NCBI GenBank assembly: GCA_910584605.1
Contig: CAJUAW010000059.1
Coordinates: 1-16,518 of the forward strand
DNA from: an uncultured Oscillospiraceae bacterium
Lineage (GTDB): Bacteria; Bacillota_A; Clostridia; Oscillospirales; Oscillospiraceae
Length of the DNA stretch: 16,518 bases
Direction: 5' to 3'
Positions 1-6,379 of this stretch are shown piece after piece. A program made the translations under genes and the position numbers. Every line of letters starts with the position of its first letter. Position 1 is the first letter of the stretch. The notes beneath the pieces are model-generated. The model did no database searches, was not told the DNA's origin, and worked only from the letters and a program-made list of their open reading frames with translations.

Positions 1-48
1 CGAGATTAGCTTGTGTGACTGGAGTTCAGACGTGTGCTCTTCCGATCT
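1..48 (+). other. Illumina P7 adapter contamination at contig end
   Basis: Bases 15-48 are the standard TruSeq read-2 primer site, starting GTGACTGGAG and ending CTCTTCCGATCT. Bases 1-6 (CGAGAT) are the end of the P7 oligo, and bases 7-14 (TAGCTTGT) sit exactly where the 8-nt index belongs. Translated forward it gives the familiar artefact peptide MTGVQTCALPI, and on the other strand KSTRLNSSHTS. It is not genomic DNA; the true contig begins at base 49. Confidence 0.98.
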
Positions 49-1196
49 CCTCCGCTCTCATCGCCACAGTAGCGGAGCTCAAGCGCCAGGGAAAGAACAT
101 CATCTCTCTGAACGTGGGCGAGCCTGACTTCGGTACGCCGGATTATATCAAGGTGGCCGGTATCAAGGCCATTGCCGAAAACTTTACCAAGTACACCCCT
201 GGCAACGGCATTCTGGAGCTGCGGCAGGAGATCGTCAAAAAGCTGAAAGAAGACAACGGGGTGGAGTATGCCCTCAATGAGGTCACCACCGCCGTGGGCG
301 CAAAGCAGGCCATCGCCAGCAGCTTGATGGTCATTGCCGGCCCGGGGGATGAGGTGCTGCTGCCTATTCCCTGCTGGGTGAGCTATACCGAGATGATCCG
401 TCTGGCCGGGGCCGAGCCCGTTTTCGTCCCGGTCCGCTCCGATAATTATGAGCTGGACATGGACGCCATCGAAAGGGCCATTACCCCCAAAACAAAGGCC
501 ATCGTCATTTGCACGCCCAATAACCCCACTGGCGCCGTGTACAGCGAAAAGGACCTGCGCCGCCTGGCGGAACTGGCCGTGGAGCACGACTTCTTCATTG
601 TAGCCGACGAAATCTACGAAAAGCTGGTCTACGACGGAGCCAAACACTTCAGCGTGGCCTCCATCTCCAGGGAGGTGCGGGACCGCACCATCACGGTGAA
701 CGGCTTCTCCAAGGCCTATGCCATGACGGGTTGGCGTATTGGCTACGCCGCCGCCCGGCCCGACGTGATCAAGGGCATTATGGCCGTTCAGAGTCAGACC
801 ACCTCCGCCACCAGCGCCATCTCTCAGAAGGCCGCCGCTGCCGCCCTTCAGGGCCCCCAGTACGACCTGCACGACATGGTGGCTGAGTTCAAAAAGCGGA
901 AGGACTATGTGGTGGGCCGGCTGAACGCCATACCCGGCATTACCTGCCCCAATGTAAAGGGCGCTTTCTACGTCTATCCGGATGTGGGCCCCTATCTGGG
1001 CAAACAGGTTGGCGAGCGGAAGATCGAAACTGCCGTAGACCTGTGCCAGTATCTGCTGGATGAGGCCCTGATCTCCACCGTACCCGGCGAGGCCTACAAC
1101 GTCCCCGGAAAAATTCGTATCTCCTACTCCAATTCCATGGAAAATCTGAAGGAAGCTCTGGACCGTATGGAGAAAGCCCTGTCCGCACTGGAATAA
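49..1196 (+). CDS. PLP-dependent class I/II aminotransferase, 5' truncated
   Basis: About 382 genomic residues of an aspartate-aminotransferase-like enzyme (fold type I). Such enzymes move an amino group from an amino acid to a 2-oxo acid using pyridoxal phosphate, in the cytoplasm. Visible landmarks: the N-terminal GEPDF segment, the YTPGNGILELR substrate-side loop, the NNPTG box, the ADEIYEKLVYD segment that contacts the cofactor, and the SKAYAMTGWRIGY box, whose lysine (codon 711-713) is the Schiff-base residue. Only the first 10-20 residues are missing, because the contig begins here and adapter sequence is fused in frame; the apparent GTG start at 15 is artificial. Exact substrate (aspartate, aromatic or other) cannot be assigned. 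It ends just before a terminator, so it is probably the last gene of its transcript. It belongs to the host chromosome, not the element. Confidence 0.93.
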
Positions 1197-1215
1197 ATTT
1201 TCCCATCTCTCTTTT

Positions 1216-1254
1216 GGCCCGGAACCTTCTTTGCAGGGTTTCGGGCCGTTTATA
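1216..1254 (+). terminator. Rho-independent terminator after aminotransferase
   Basis: An 11-bp stem with one G-U pair (arms 1216-1226 and 1237-1247, GC-rich outer half) and a 10-nt loop, followed by a short T-rich tail. It lies 20 bases past the aminotransferase stop and separates it from the regulator downstream. Confidence 0.8.
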
Positions 1255-1290
1255 TACAGAAGATCAAAACATCTGAAAACTGCGAAACAG

Positions 1291-1319
1291 TTGACCAGAA
1301 GGGGGATATGTGATATGAT
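1291..1319 (+). promoter_or_regulatory. Sigma-A-type promoter of the RpiR-family gene
   Basis: TTGACC at 1291-1296, a 17-base spacer, and TATGAT at 1314-1319 preceded by TG at 1311-1312 (extended -10). Transcription would start near 1326. That places upstream in-frame starts outside the mRNA and supports the ATG at 1348, which has an AGGAAGGGGAG ribosome binding site at about 1326-1336. Confidence 0.75.
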
Positions 1320-1347
1320 TTTGACAAGGAAGGGGAGAACGAATCCC

Positions 1348-2205
1348 ATGGAAGAACTCGCAGCCAAAATCCAGCGTCTCTCTTTGACCCACGCGGAGCG
1401 CAGAATTGCGGAATACATATTGGAGCATTTAGACACCATTGGCCTTCAAACCTCCACTGCACTTGCCCAGGACATCGGAGTGAGCGACACCTCTATTATC
1501 CGTTTTATCCGCAAGCTGGGGTTTAAAGGTTATTCAGAATTTCGCAGCGAGATGGCAGATCGGATTGCCCGGCACTACAGCCAGACACAGCCCGGCCTTT
1601 CTCCCGGTGAAAAGTATATCAAAAGCCGGGAATCTCTTCATCAGAACAGCCTGCTTCAGGACGTACAGCGCTACACGCTGGATAATCTGCAAAAGAGCTT
1701 TGCCAAGCTGGAAATGTCCACCGTCGATCGGGTTGCAGATATCATTTTATCCAGCAGGCGAAAATTTGTCGCCGGATTTCGCGGCGCGGCCTGCTGTGCG
1801 CAGTATATGTCCAGTAAGCTGCTTTTTCTCGTTCCGGATGTACTCCCGGTGCTCCATGCCGACGCTACCGCACTGGAACGGCTGGTTGATATCTCCAGCA
1901 GCGACTGCCTGATTGTATACAGTTTTCCCCGGTATTCTGAATTGAATTTCGTTTTGATGGACATGGCCCAGGAACAGGGCGCAAAAATCATTCTGTTTAC
2001 CGACCAGGTGACCAGCCCGCTGGCCAACCGGGCGGATGTGGTCATCACCGCCTGCGTGGGAGGGCTGGGGTTCACCAATTCCTATGCAGTTCCCCTCTCT
2101 TTGACCGAGGCGGTTTTGCTTGCACTCAGCAGCCGCAGAGACGAGGGACAGGAAAAACGAATGGACCATGTGGACAAGCTGGTGGGGGAAAACCAGCTGT
2201 ATTGA
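1348..2205 (+). CDS. MurR/RpiR family transcriptional regulator
   Basis: A 285-aa cytoplasmic regulator of the usual length for the family. Residues 1-75 form the HTH_6 domain; the recognition region is around residues 36-60 (ALAQDIGVSDTSIIRFIRKLGFKGYSEFR, given here in two parts: ALAQDIGVSDTSI then IRFIRKLGFKGYSEF). Residues about 115-265 form a SIS (sugar isomerase) domain, which in this family binds a phosphosugar or similar metabolite and controls DNA binding. The ATG at 1348 was chosen because of its ribosome binding site and because the promoter at 1291-1319 overlaps the upstream alternatives. It has its own promoter after the aminotransferase terminator. No sugar-use gene is in view, so its ligand and targets are unknown. 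It is a host chromosomal gene. Confidence 0.9.
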   Translation: MEELAAKIQRLSLTHAERRIAEYILEHLDTIGLQTSTALAQDIGVSDTSIIRFIRKLGFKGYSEFRSEMADRIARHYSQTQPGLSPGEKYIKSRESLHQNSLLQDVQRYTLDNLQKSFAKLEMSTVDRVADIILSSRRKFVAGFRGAACCAQYMSSKLLFLVPDVLPVLHADATALERLVDISSSDCLIVYSFPRYSELNFVLMDMAQEQGAKIILFTDQVTSPLANRADVVITACVGGLGFTNSYAVPLSLTEAVLLALSSRRDEGQEKRMDHVDKLVGENQLY

Positions 2206-2214
2206 CACGTTACC

Positions 2215-2539
2215 ATGCCCTGCGAGGAAAAAAGTCTATTGGAATATTTGGCTGCAGATGCGTCTGTGCAAACAATGAAATCAATGAACTCAGCAAAGTC
2301 ACTGTACTTCCAGCATAAGTGGAAGGGGGGATTGCCGGTCATTCGGCTCCATGATCTTCGTCATTCTGCGGTATATGCTTTACGCAAGGGCGAGTGCGAC
2401 GCAAAGGATATTCAGGCCTGGCCGGGTCATAGCGACATTCCCACAACTGCATGTGTACGATCCTGTGCTGGGCGGGGACATGGACAGACTGGGAACAGTG
2501 ATGGACAAAGTGCTGTTTGATGCTGTAAGGGCCTCTTGA
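2215..2539 (+). pseudogene. Tyrosine recombinase C-terminal remnant (frameshifted)
   Basis: The reading frame from 2215 contains a clear integrase C-terminal block: LPVIRLHDLRHSAVYALRKG, then AWPGHSDIPTTA, matching the HxLRH and LGHSDxxTT boxes of phage-type integrases. Right after PTTA (about 2448) the frame breaks. The continuation (HVYDPVLGGDMDRLGTVMDK and onwards, stop at about 2539) is in another frame, and the segment that should hold the catalytic tyrosine (NIYxH) is shortened. The N-terminal two thirds of the gene are absent. It runs opposite to the element's own integrases and lies outside the tRNA-derived junction, so it most likely records an older insertion at the same place. Confidence 0.75.
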
Positions 2540-2572
2540 GTACCACCGGGGGGTTCCGCTCTGCAGGACATA

Positions 2573-2620
2573 AAAAACCGCTTGAAATGTTTGAAAAATC
2601 AAACATTTCAAGCGGTTTTT
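2573..2620. terminator. Bidirectional terminator, probably of tRNA-Arg
   Basis: A perfect 22-bp inverted repeat (2573-2594 and 2599-2620) around an AAAA loop, with A-runs on one outer side and T-runs on the other, so it can work in both directions. It abuts the 3' end of the minus-strand tRNA-Arg fragment and is the natural terminator of that tRNA transcript. Confidence 0.88.
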
Positions 2621-2662
2621 GGCACGCCCGAAGGGACTCGAACCCCCAACATTCAGAACCGG
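2620..2662 (-). other. Attachment site: 3' half of tRNA-Arg(CCG)
   Basis: On the minus strand this reads as the anticodon CCG with its 3' stem (TCTGA), the variable region, a T-arm with TTCGAGT, the acceptor 3' strand CGGGCGT, discriminator G and encoded CCA. The matching 5' half (acceptor 5' strand, D-arm, 5' anticodon stem) is absent: bases right of 2662 do not pair and run into the integrase 3' end 44 bases away. Tyrosine integrases commonly cross over within a tRNA 3' half, so this is called the left attachment site (attL or attR). The intact tRNA should be rebuilt at the other end of the element, beyond the window. Confidence 0.8.
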
Positions 2663-2705
2663 AAGCAGAACGTTAGAAAGCCGGTATCATTTATGGCGCA
2701 ACGGA

Positions 2706-3818
2706 TTACGAGTTGGAGGCATACTGAGTACCAGCGGATTTACCAGCACTCCCATCCAGCAGGGCGATTCCGGCGTGGAGGACGCCCTGATTTCGGTGCG
2801 TATAGATGTTTGCAGTGGTGCTGATATCGCTATGTCCCATCAGCTCCTTGGCCACGTTCAGCGGCACCCCGGCCCGCTGGAGATCTGTGCAGAAGGTATG
2901 CCGCAGACAGTAAGGCGTCAGATCAGGAGCCACCACAGACTGAATGATTTGGTTACGGTACAGCTCCGCACCCAAGTAAATGTCAAGCTCCCGCTTGAAG
3001 CCTGTCCACATCCGGCGCAGGCTGTTTTCATTCTGCCGACCTCCGCTGCCGGTCGGAAAGACCGGGCTGAACGGCTTTCCTCTGGCCGCCAGAAGCCTCG
3101 GGCGCAGCTGGGAGTGTATCGGGATATCCCTGATACCGGCGGCGGTCTTAGGGCCCTTTATCGCCGTAGAGCCGCTTTCCTTGGCGGCATGGATATGAAT
3201 CTCATTGTGGTCAAAATCCACATCAGCCCAAGTCAACGCCGCTGTCTCCCCGGGGCGCATCCCTGTGTAAAGCAGCGTAAGAATCCATAGGCCGGATCGG
3301 GAGGTCTTTGCAACCTCCAGCACAGCGGCCCGTTCTTCATCGGTGAGGGAACGGTGGGAGCCGGTGGTGGTTGCCGGCAGCTCCAGCAGCTCTGAGGGGT
3401 CGTAAGTGATAAGCCTGGACTGTCTGGCCCGCTTAAACAGCTCCTGGAGAACCATCCGCACTTTCTTTGCGTGGGAGCTGGACATGCCCGCCTGATCGTT
3501 CATGATCTTCTGCAGGTGGATGTCCTTCACGTCCTTCAGCTTCAGCCGGCCGATCCGGGGCTTGATGTACCTGGTATACTTTTCCCGGTACATCCCCAAG
3601 GATTTCGGGGTCATGCCTTTGGGCTCCTTGTAGGTGGTCAGCCACTGATTGAACCAGGCGTCCACCGTCATGGCGCCGCCGATGGCATCCTCTCCCCTTT
3701 TGGCTGCGGCCAGCTTGTCTGCCAGCTTGGTCATGGCTTCCAGCTCGGTTGTACCGTAGGCCTCGTACTGTTTACCGTTGTACCGGGCTGTCTTTCGGAT
3801 GTAGTCCCTCTTAGGCAT
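2706..3818 (-). CDS. int: Tyrosine-type integrase
   Basis: A 370-aa phage-type integrase, full length for the family. Residues 1-45 are an arm-binding-like N-terminus, about 50-140 the SAM-like core-binding domain, and about 155-345 the catalytic domain. Catalytic residues seen: Arg188 in TGMRPGE, a lysine in KGPKTAAG (221-228), Arg306 in PYCLRHT, His329 in GHSDIS and the nucleophile Tyr339 in NIYTH. The first position of the HxxR box is Tyr303 rather than His. The start at 3818 (MPKRDY) is chosen over upstream codons because of a GGAGGGG-type ribosome binding site (minus strand, about 3825-3833). The start overlaps the end of the upstream recombinase by 8 bases, implying translational coupling. 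Its stop lies 44 bases from the tRNA-derived site, so it is the likely integrase for that site. Confidence 0.95.
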   Translation of the reverse strand: MPKRDYIRKTARYNGKQYEAYGTTELEAMTKLADKLAAAKRGEDAIGGAMTVDAWFNQWLTTYKEPKGMTPKSLGMYREKYTRYIKPRIGRLKLKDVKDIHLQKIMNDQAGMSSSHAKKVRMVLQELFKRARQSRLITYDPSELLELPATTTGSHRSLTDEERAAVLEVAKTSRSGLWILTLLYTGMRPGETAALTWADVDFDHNEIHIHAAKESGSTAIKGPKTAAGIRDIPIHSQLRPRLLAARGKPFSPVFPTGSGGRQNENSLRRMWTGFKRELDIYLGAELYRNQIIQSVVAPDLTPYCLRHTFCTDLQRAGVPLNVAKELMGHSDISTTANIYTHRNQGVLHAGIALLDGSAGKSAGTQYASNS

Positions 3819-4794
3819 TGCCGCCCCTCCTCTCATCCTCCGTCCCATCATCGTCCATCGTATAGACTACTTTCGGGCAAAACAACAGGTCATCTTTGTC
3901 CGAGGACTTTTGAGGGGATTTCGTCAAGGAGGCCAGGTAGATCCGGGTGACGTCATCCCTCCCATGGCCGAGCAGCTTGGAAACAGACTTTCGGGCCTGG
4001 TAGGGGTTGGAGCCGCACTGGATGAAGCCCTTGTACCACTCGGCGGCACAGGTGTGGCGCAGGCCGTGGAAGGTCATGGGGCGGTCAGAGCCCTTGTCCT
4101 GGGCGTAGGGGCGGTACAGGTAGATGAACGCCTGGAGGGCCTTGATCGCCTCGTGGGTCTGCTGATCATCCGGGACAAAGAGCTTATGGCCCCGGGGCGT
4201 CTGCTCCAGATGGCGCTGGAGCCGCTGAACTAGGAGCGGCGTCAGCGGCACCGTCCGCACCAGACCGCCCTTGCCTTTGATAGTGAGGGCATTTTCTTTT
4301 ATGGCCTTGGCCGCGGCGGCGGTGTCGATACGGAAACACTCGTGAATCCGCAGCGCGGCATAGCGGCCCAGGTAGAAGATCGTGACAAAGTCCTCCTTCC
4401 CCAGCTCTAGGGCGCAGGCCAGCATACGGCTGAACTCGGCCGGGCTCCAGGACCGATCCACCCCGCCGAAGGTACGACGCTGGAGGAGCAGATCGGTGTT
4501 GGCCGGCAGCTCATAGCGGGGCTGCTGGATCAGGTCGTGGAAAAAGCGGATGGCGGAGAGATCGGTCTTGATGGTGGAAGCGGACTTCTCCTGTCCCTGG
4601 AGATAGGCTACATAGGCATAGATGTGTTTGGGGGCGATGTTGGCCAGGCGCTCCAGGCGGTACCGCTCGGCCAGAAAGCGGCAGAACCGCTGCATGGCCT
4701 CATAGTAGCGCTGTTTGGTCCGAAAGCTGCCCTGCCGGTTGTGGCGATGAAGCTTGTCCAGCTGTGCAAGAAGATTTTGATAATGTTTTGACAT
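3811..4794 (-). CDS. Second tyrosine recombinase, coupled to int
   Basis: A 327-aa tyrosine recombinase of a different subfamily from its neighbour. Residues about 20-95 look like the SAM-like core-binding domain; the catalytic domain follows. Full active-site set: Arg149 in AALRIHE, Lys173/Lys175 in IKGKGG, His243 and Arg246 in FHGLRHT, His277 in LLGHGRDD, Tyr286 in TRIYL. The start at 4794 (MSKHYQ) follows an AGAAAGGA ribosome binding site 7 bases upstream; a longer reading from 4833 lacks one. A charged C-terminal tail (SDKDDLL, DDDGTEDERR) extends beyond the active site and its DNA encodes the ribosome binding site and start of int. Either a partner recombinase for the same reaction or an enzyme for another site (for example multimer resolution); the sequence does not decide. 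Confidence 0.93.
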   Translation of the reverse strand: MSKHYQNLLAQLDKLHRHNRQGSFRTKQRYYEAMQRFCRFLAERYRLERLANIAPKHIYAYVAYLQGQEKSASTIKTDLSAIRFFHDLIQQPRYELPANTDLLLQRRTFGGVDRSWSPAEFSRMLACALELGKEDFVTIFYLGRYAALRIHECFRIDTAAAAKAIKENALTIKGKGGLVRTVPLTPLLVQRLQRHLEQTPRGHKLFVPDDQQTHEAIKALQAFIYLYRPYAQDKGSDRPMTFHGLRHTCAAEWYKGFIQCGSNPYQARKSVSKLLGHGRDDVTRIYLASLTKSPQKSSDKDDLLFCPKVVYTMDDDGTEDERRGGNA

Positions 4795-4924
4795 AAGTAC
4801 ATCCTTTCTTGAAAAAGGACGCAGCTTGCCCATTGGCGGCGGCCAGCCGTTTCTGACTGTTTTCCGTCAGACCTCCCGAAGCCGGACCTTGCCAATGCTG
4901 TCAAAACCCTTGGGGCGCAAGGTT

Positions 4925-5188
4925 CTATGGACTGGGAGAGGCCGATTTATAAAAACTGTCTCTGTTGGCAAAGAAGTTCAGTAAGATCACCGCATACTCA
5001 CCTGCAGGTGAGTGGGAAAGAGCTTCCCGCGGCAGACGCATGACCTTGGGCAAGGCGCGGAAGTCCCGCAAGCGTCCGTGGCCCTGTCCCCAGCAGTTGG
5101 ACAGGAGGATAGGAACGAAGGCCCCACCCTGCTGGCGGCGGGACCGGCCGGCTGTCAGAACCGGCCTGGGGAAACGATAATTTTTCAT
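4925..5188 (-). CDS. Small protein of unknown function upstream of the recombinases
   Basis: An 87-aa reading frame (start MKNYRFPRPV, end SFYKSASPSP) that I do not recognise. It has few hydrophobic stretches, is rich in Arg in the first half, and its codons favour G/C at third positions as in the neighbouring genes. This supports it over the overlapping frames on either strand. An AAAGGAG lies 14 bases before the ATG, farther than ideal, and no in-frame start lies between. It reads in the same direction as the two recombinases, 130 bases upstream of them, with a small hairpin (TCTGAC/GTCAGA near 4851-4872) in the gap. An 18-bp perfect palindrome (4996-5013) is inside it. It might be a recombination accessory protein, but that is position-based guesswork. 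Confidence 0.45.
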   Translation of the reverse strand: MKNYRFPRPVLTAGRSRRQQGGAFVPILLSNCWGQGHGRLRDFRALPKVMRLPREALSHSPAGEYAVILLNFFANRDSFYKSASPSP

Positions 5189-5287
5189 AGCGATTCAATA
5201 AACTCCTTTCCTCGTTTTCCCTTGGCGTCCTGGGGTGACAGGTCCCAGGCCGTTGCGCTCTCGCGCCGGGTGCAATCTGATTTTTAG

Positions 5288-5328
5288 ACGCAAAAACGCC
5301 TGAAAACAATTCTCTTGCTTTCAGACGT
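5288..5328 (-). terminator. Terminator of the large structured RNA
   Basis: Minus-strand stem ACGTCTGAAA / TTTCAGGCGT (5319-5328 with 5296-5305, one G-U pair), 13-nt loop, followed by TTTTTGCG. It closes the transcript starting near 5793. Confidence 0.7.
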
Positions 5329-5793
5329 CATAAGTCTTTGATTCAGTTGTTGAACCTATCGGACCAGGCCGAATGTCGTAAGATGGCGCTGTCTTCAGCG
5401 TCTGTCAAATCTCAGAGGGCATAATAACACCTCAGAGCAAACATCTGACCTGAAAAAATCTTACCTAAAATCAACTGGAGTATAGCACCGTCAAGGTACT
5501 GCGTCTAGTTGAGGTTTCTTCTACACTGGTGTTACACGGATACTGTACCCGTAGAAACGGAGCGTCTGGTACTGTCATATGCAGAGTACCACAACGTCCG
5601 CAAAAAGTCAACCTCAGCCGTAGCTGCTAAAAAATAGGTAGGGGCATAATACCCCCATAACGTACAATCCTCCGGAGTCGTTGGCCCAAAGCCAAGTTCT
5701 CCATCACAACGTGTGCAATGCCGGTCCCTGCCTGCTCATAGGCCAATGGCCTACCCCGGAGTTTCACCAGGAGCGCACATAGAATCAATTACG
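5288..5793 (-). ncRNA. Large structured noncoding RNA, about 505 nt, family unassigned
   Basis: This stretch has no convincing reading frame but has its own promoter, terminator and dense pairing. A 7-bp closing helix joins the ends: 5782-5788 with 5338-5344. Inside are 5610-5615 with 5511-5516 (AACCTC/GAGGTT), 5670-5675 with 5756-5761, and perfect or near-perfect hairpins at 5739-5753, 5681-5695, 5568-5590, 5536-5552, 5641-5655 and 5415-5433. The last two share the 10-mer GGGCATAATA (plus strand 5642-5651 and 5417-5426) in their apical parts. Size, complexity and location in a mobile element beside a tRNA site recall the ROOL and GOLLD families of large ornate RNAs, but I cannot confirm membership from memory. 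It separates the recombinase block from the toxin-antitoxin and regulator region. Confidence 0.7.
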
Positions 5794-5798
5794 CTTTC

Positions 5799-5827
5799 TT
5801 TATATCACAATATATTGTGGTTGTCAA
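5799..5827 (-). promoter_or_regulatory. Promoter of the structured RNA with internal palindrome
   Basis: On the minus strand: TTGACA (5822-5827), exactly 17 bases, TATAAA (5799-5804); predicted start near 5792. The spacer contains a perfect 14-bp palindrome CACAATATATTGTG (5806-5819), placed where a bound dimer would block RNA polymerase. The repressor is unknown. Confidence 0.8.
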
Positions 5828-5905
5828 TAGGGGTTTTCTATATTTCGGGTTTTCGAGGTTGCCGCGGTCTGGCTGAGGGCGCACTATCCCCCTCGTCTAT
5901 GCCAT

Positions 5906-5950
5906 TCCTCCCTAACTTACTCCTCCCTAACTTACTCCGCCCTAAAATAC
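5906..5950. repeat. Three tandem 15-bp repeats
   Basis: TCCTCCCTAACTTAC occurs at 5906-5920 and again at 5921-5935, followed by a degenerate third copy TCCGCCCTAAAATAC at 5936-5950. They lie about 80 bases upstream of the structured-RNA promoter and about 55 bases from the first parS-like site. The rest of 5828-6005 holds no gene that I can support. They may be binding sites (iteron-like), but nothing else identifies them. Confidence 0.75.
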
Positions 5951-6005
5951 AATCTTAGCTTATCAGGTAGCTCTGGCGGTGTCTAGTTGAGGATTTATCA
6001 ACTAT

Positions 6006-6022
6006 GTGCCCAAGTTGGGCAC
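6006..6022. promoter_or_regulatory. parS-like inverted repeat, copy 1
   Basis: GTGCCCAAGTTGGGCAC: 8-bp arms around one central base, with two more paired bases on each side (6004-6024). One of six copies in this element; the sequence is shared with sites inside and downstream of parB. Confidence 0.8.
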
Positions 6023-6067
6023 ATGGGGCAATATCCAGTTTTGATCTACTGGGAATCCAGAGGAGAC

Positions 6068-6101
6068 AGAAAAAGAGGAGTGGGAACAATTCACTCCTCT
6101 T
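6068..6101 (-). terminator. Terminator for the minus-strand toxin transcript
   Basis: Minus-strand stem AAGAGGAGTG / CACTCCTCTT (6092-6101 with 6073-6082), 9-nt loop, followed by TTTTTCTG. It is correctly placed to end the toxin mRNA starting near 6373, giving a transcript of about 300 nt. Confidence 0.65.
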
Positions 6102-6127
6102 GACAAATATGAAATCTGGGCTATAAT
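6100..6127 (+). promoter_or_regulatory. Promoter of the putative antitoxin RNA
   Basis: TTGACA (6100-6105), 16-base spacer, TATAAT (6122-6127): consensus hexamers on the plus strand, reading towards the 3' end of the toxin gene with no reading frame of note downstream. Confidence 0.75.
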
Positions 6128-6133
6128 GATAAG

Positions 6134-6245
6134 CAGAAAGGGCAGTCAACCGGGGCCTAGCCGGTTGGCGGTCAATCTCCAACAAGTTTATAGCTTGAGA
6201 AAATGCCGCTTCCTTGCTGTCGCCTAGGTGGCGGCTACTTCTTTA
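6134..6245 (+). ncRNA. Putative type I antitoxin RNA
   Basis: A plus-strand transcript from the consensus promoter at 6100-6127 would overlap the toxin mRNA's 3' untranslated region and stop codon in antisense. It contains the hairpin CAACCGG / CCGGTTG (6147-6153, 6161-6167) and a second, GCCGC / GCGGC (6205-6209, 6231-6235), followed by a weak T-rich stretch. The 3' end is uncertain: transcription may instead continue to the strong terminator at 6422-6462, covering the whole toxin gene. The convergent layout matches par/Fst and TxpA/RatA type I systems. Confidence 0.5.
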
Positions 6246-6324
6246 GGTGCCGTCCGATGGTGATTCCCAAAGTGATCGCCGCAATAATGAGCAGATGTAA
6301 TGCTATGACGTCGCCTGCGCTCAT
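6235..6324 (-). CDS. Putative type I toxin, 29-aa hydrophobic peptide
   Basis: The peptide starts MSAGDVIALHLLIIAAI and ends GITIGRHLKK: a short polar start, one hydrophobic helix at residues 6-24, and a positively charged tail. This is the typical plan of membrane-acting type I toxins and holin-like toxins of Firmicutes. The start is fixed by a strong GGAGGTGA site (minus strand, 6331-6337) 7 bases upstream. It has its own promoter (6380-6408), a long leader (about 50 nt) and a facing consensus promoter whose RNA overlaps its 3' end. The cassette lies between parS-like copies 1 and 2, fitting a role in keeping the element in the cell. I recognise the architecture, not the exact family; toxicity is inferred. 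Confidence 0.6.
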   Translation of the reverse strand: MSAGDVIALHLLIIAAITLGITIGRHLKK

Positions 6325-6379
6325 CGGCCTCACCTCCTGGGTCTTGCTGGTGGATCAGCCCCGTCCTTTCTGCACAGTC

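Noticed and set aside
6..1439. Long open frame on the minus strand opposite the aminotransferase
   Set aside because: Its end reads the adapter (KSTRLNSSHTS), and the rest is the mirror of a well-recognised aminotransferase with GC-rich third positions.
2620..2706. A complete tRNA-Arg gene
   Set aside because: Bases beyond 2662 do not form a D-arm, 5' anticodon stem or acceptor 5' strand; only the 3' half is present.
2619..3290. Plus-strand open frame starting MARPKGLEPPTF
   Set aside because: The GLEPPTF motif is the antisense translation of a tRNA T-arm, a common annotation artefact; the rest is antisense to the integrase.
4965..5180. Plus-strand 71-aa frame (MAKKFSKITAYSPAG)
   Set aside because: It overlaps the minus-strand 87-aa frame, has no good ribosome binding site and a composition (Arg, Lys, Pro-rich) typical of a shadow frame.
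5713..5958. Plus-strand 81-aa frame across the RNA 5' end and repeats
   Set aside because: No ribosome binding site, crosses the RNA promoter and low-complexity repeats, and has an unlikely composition.
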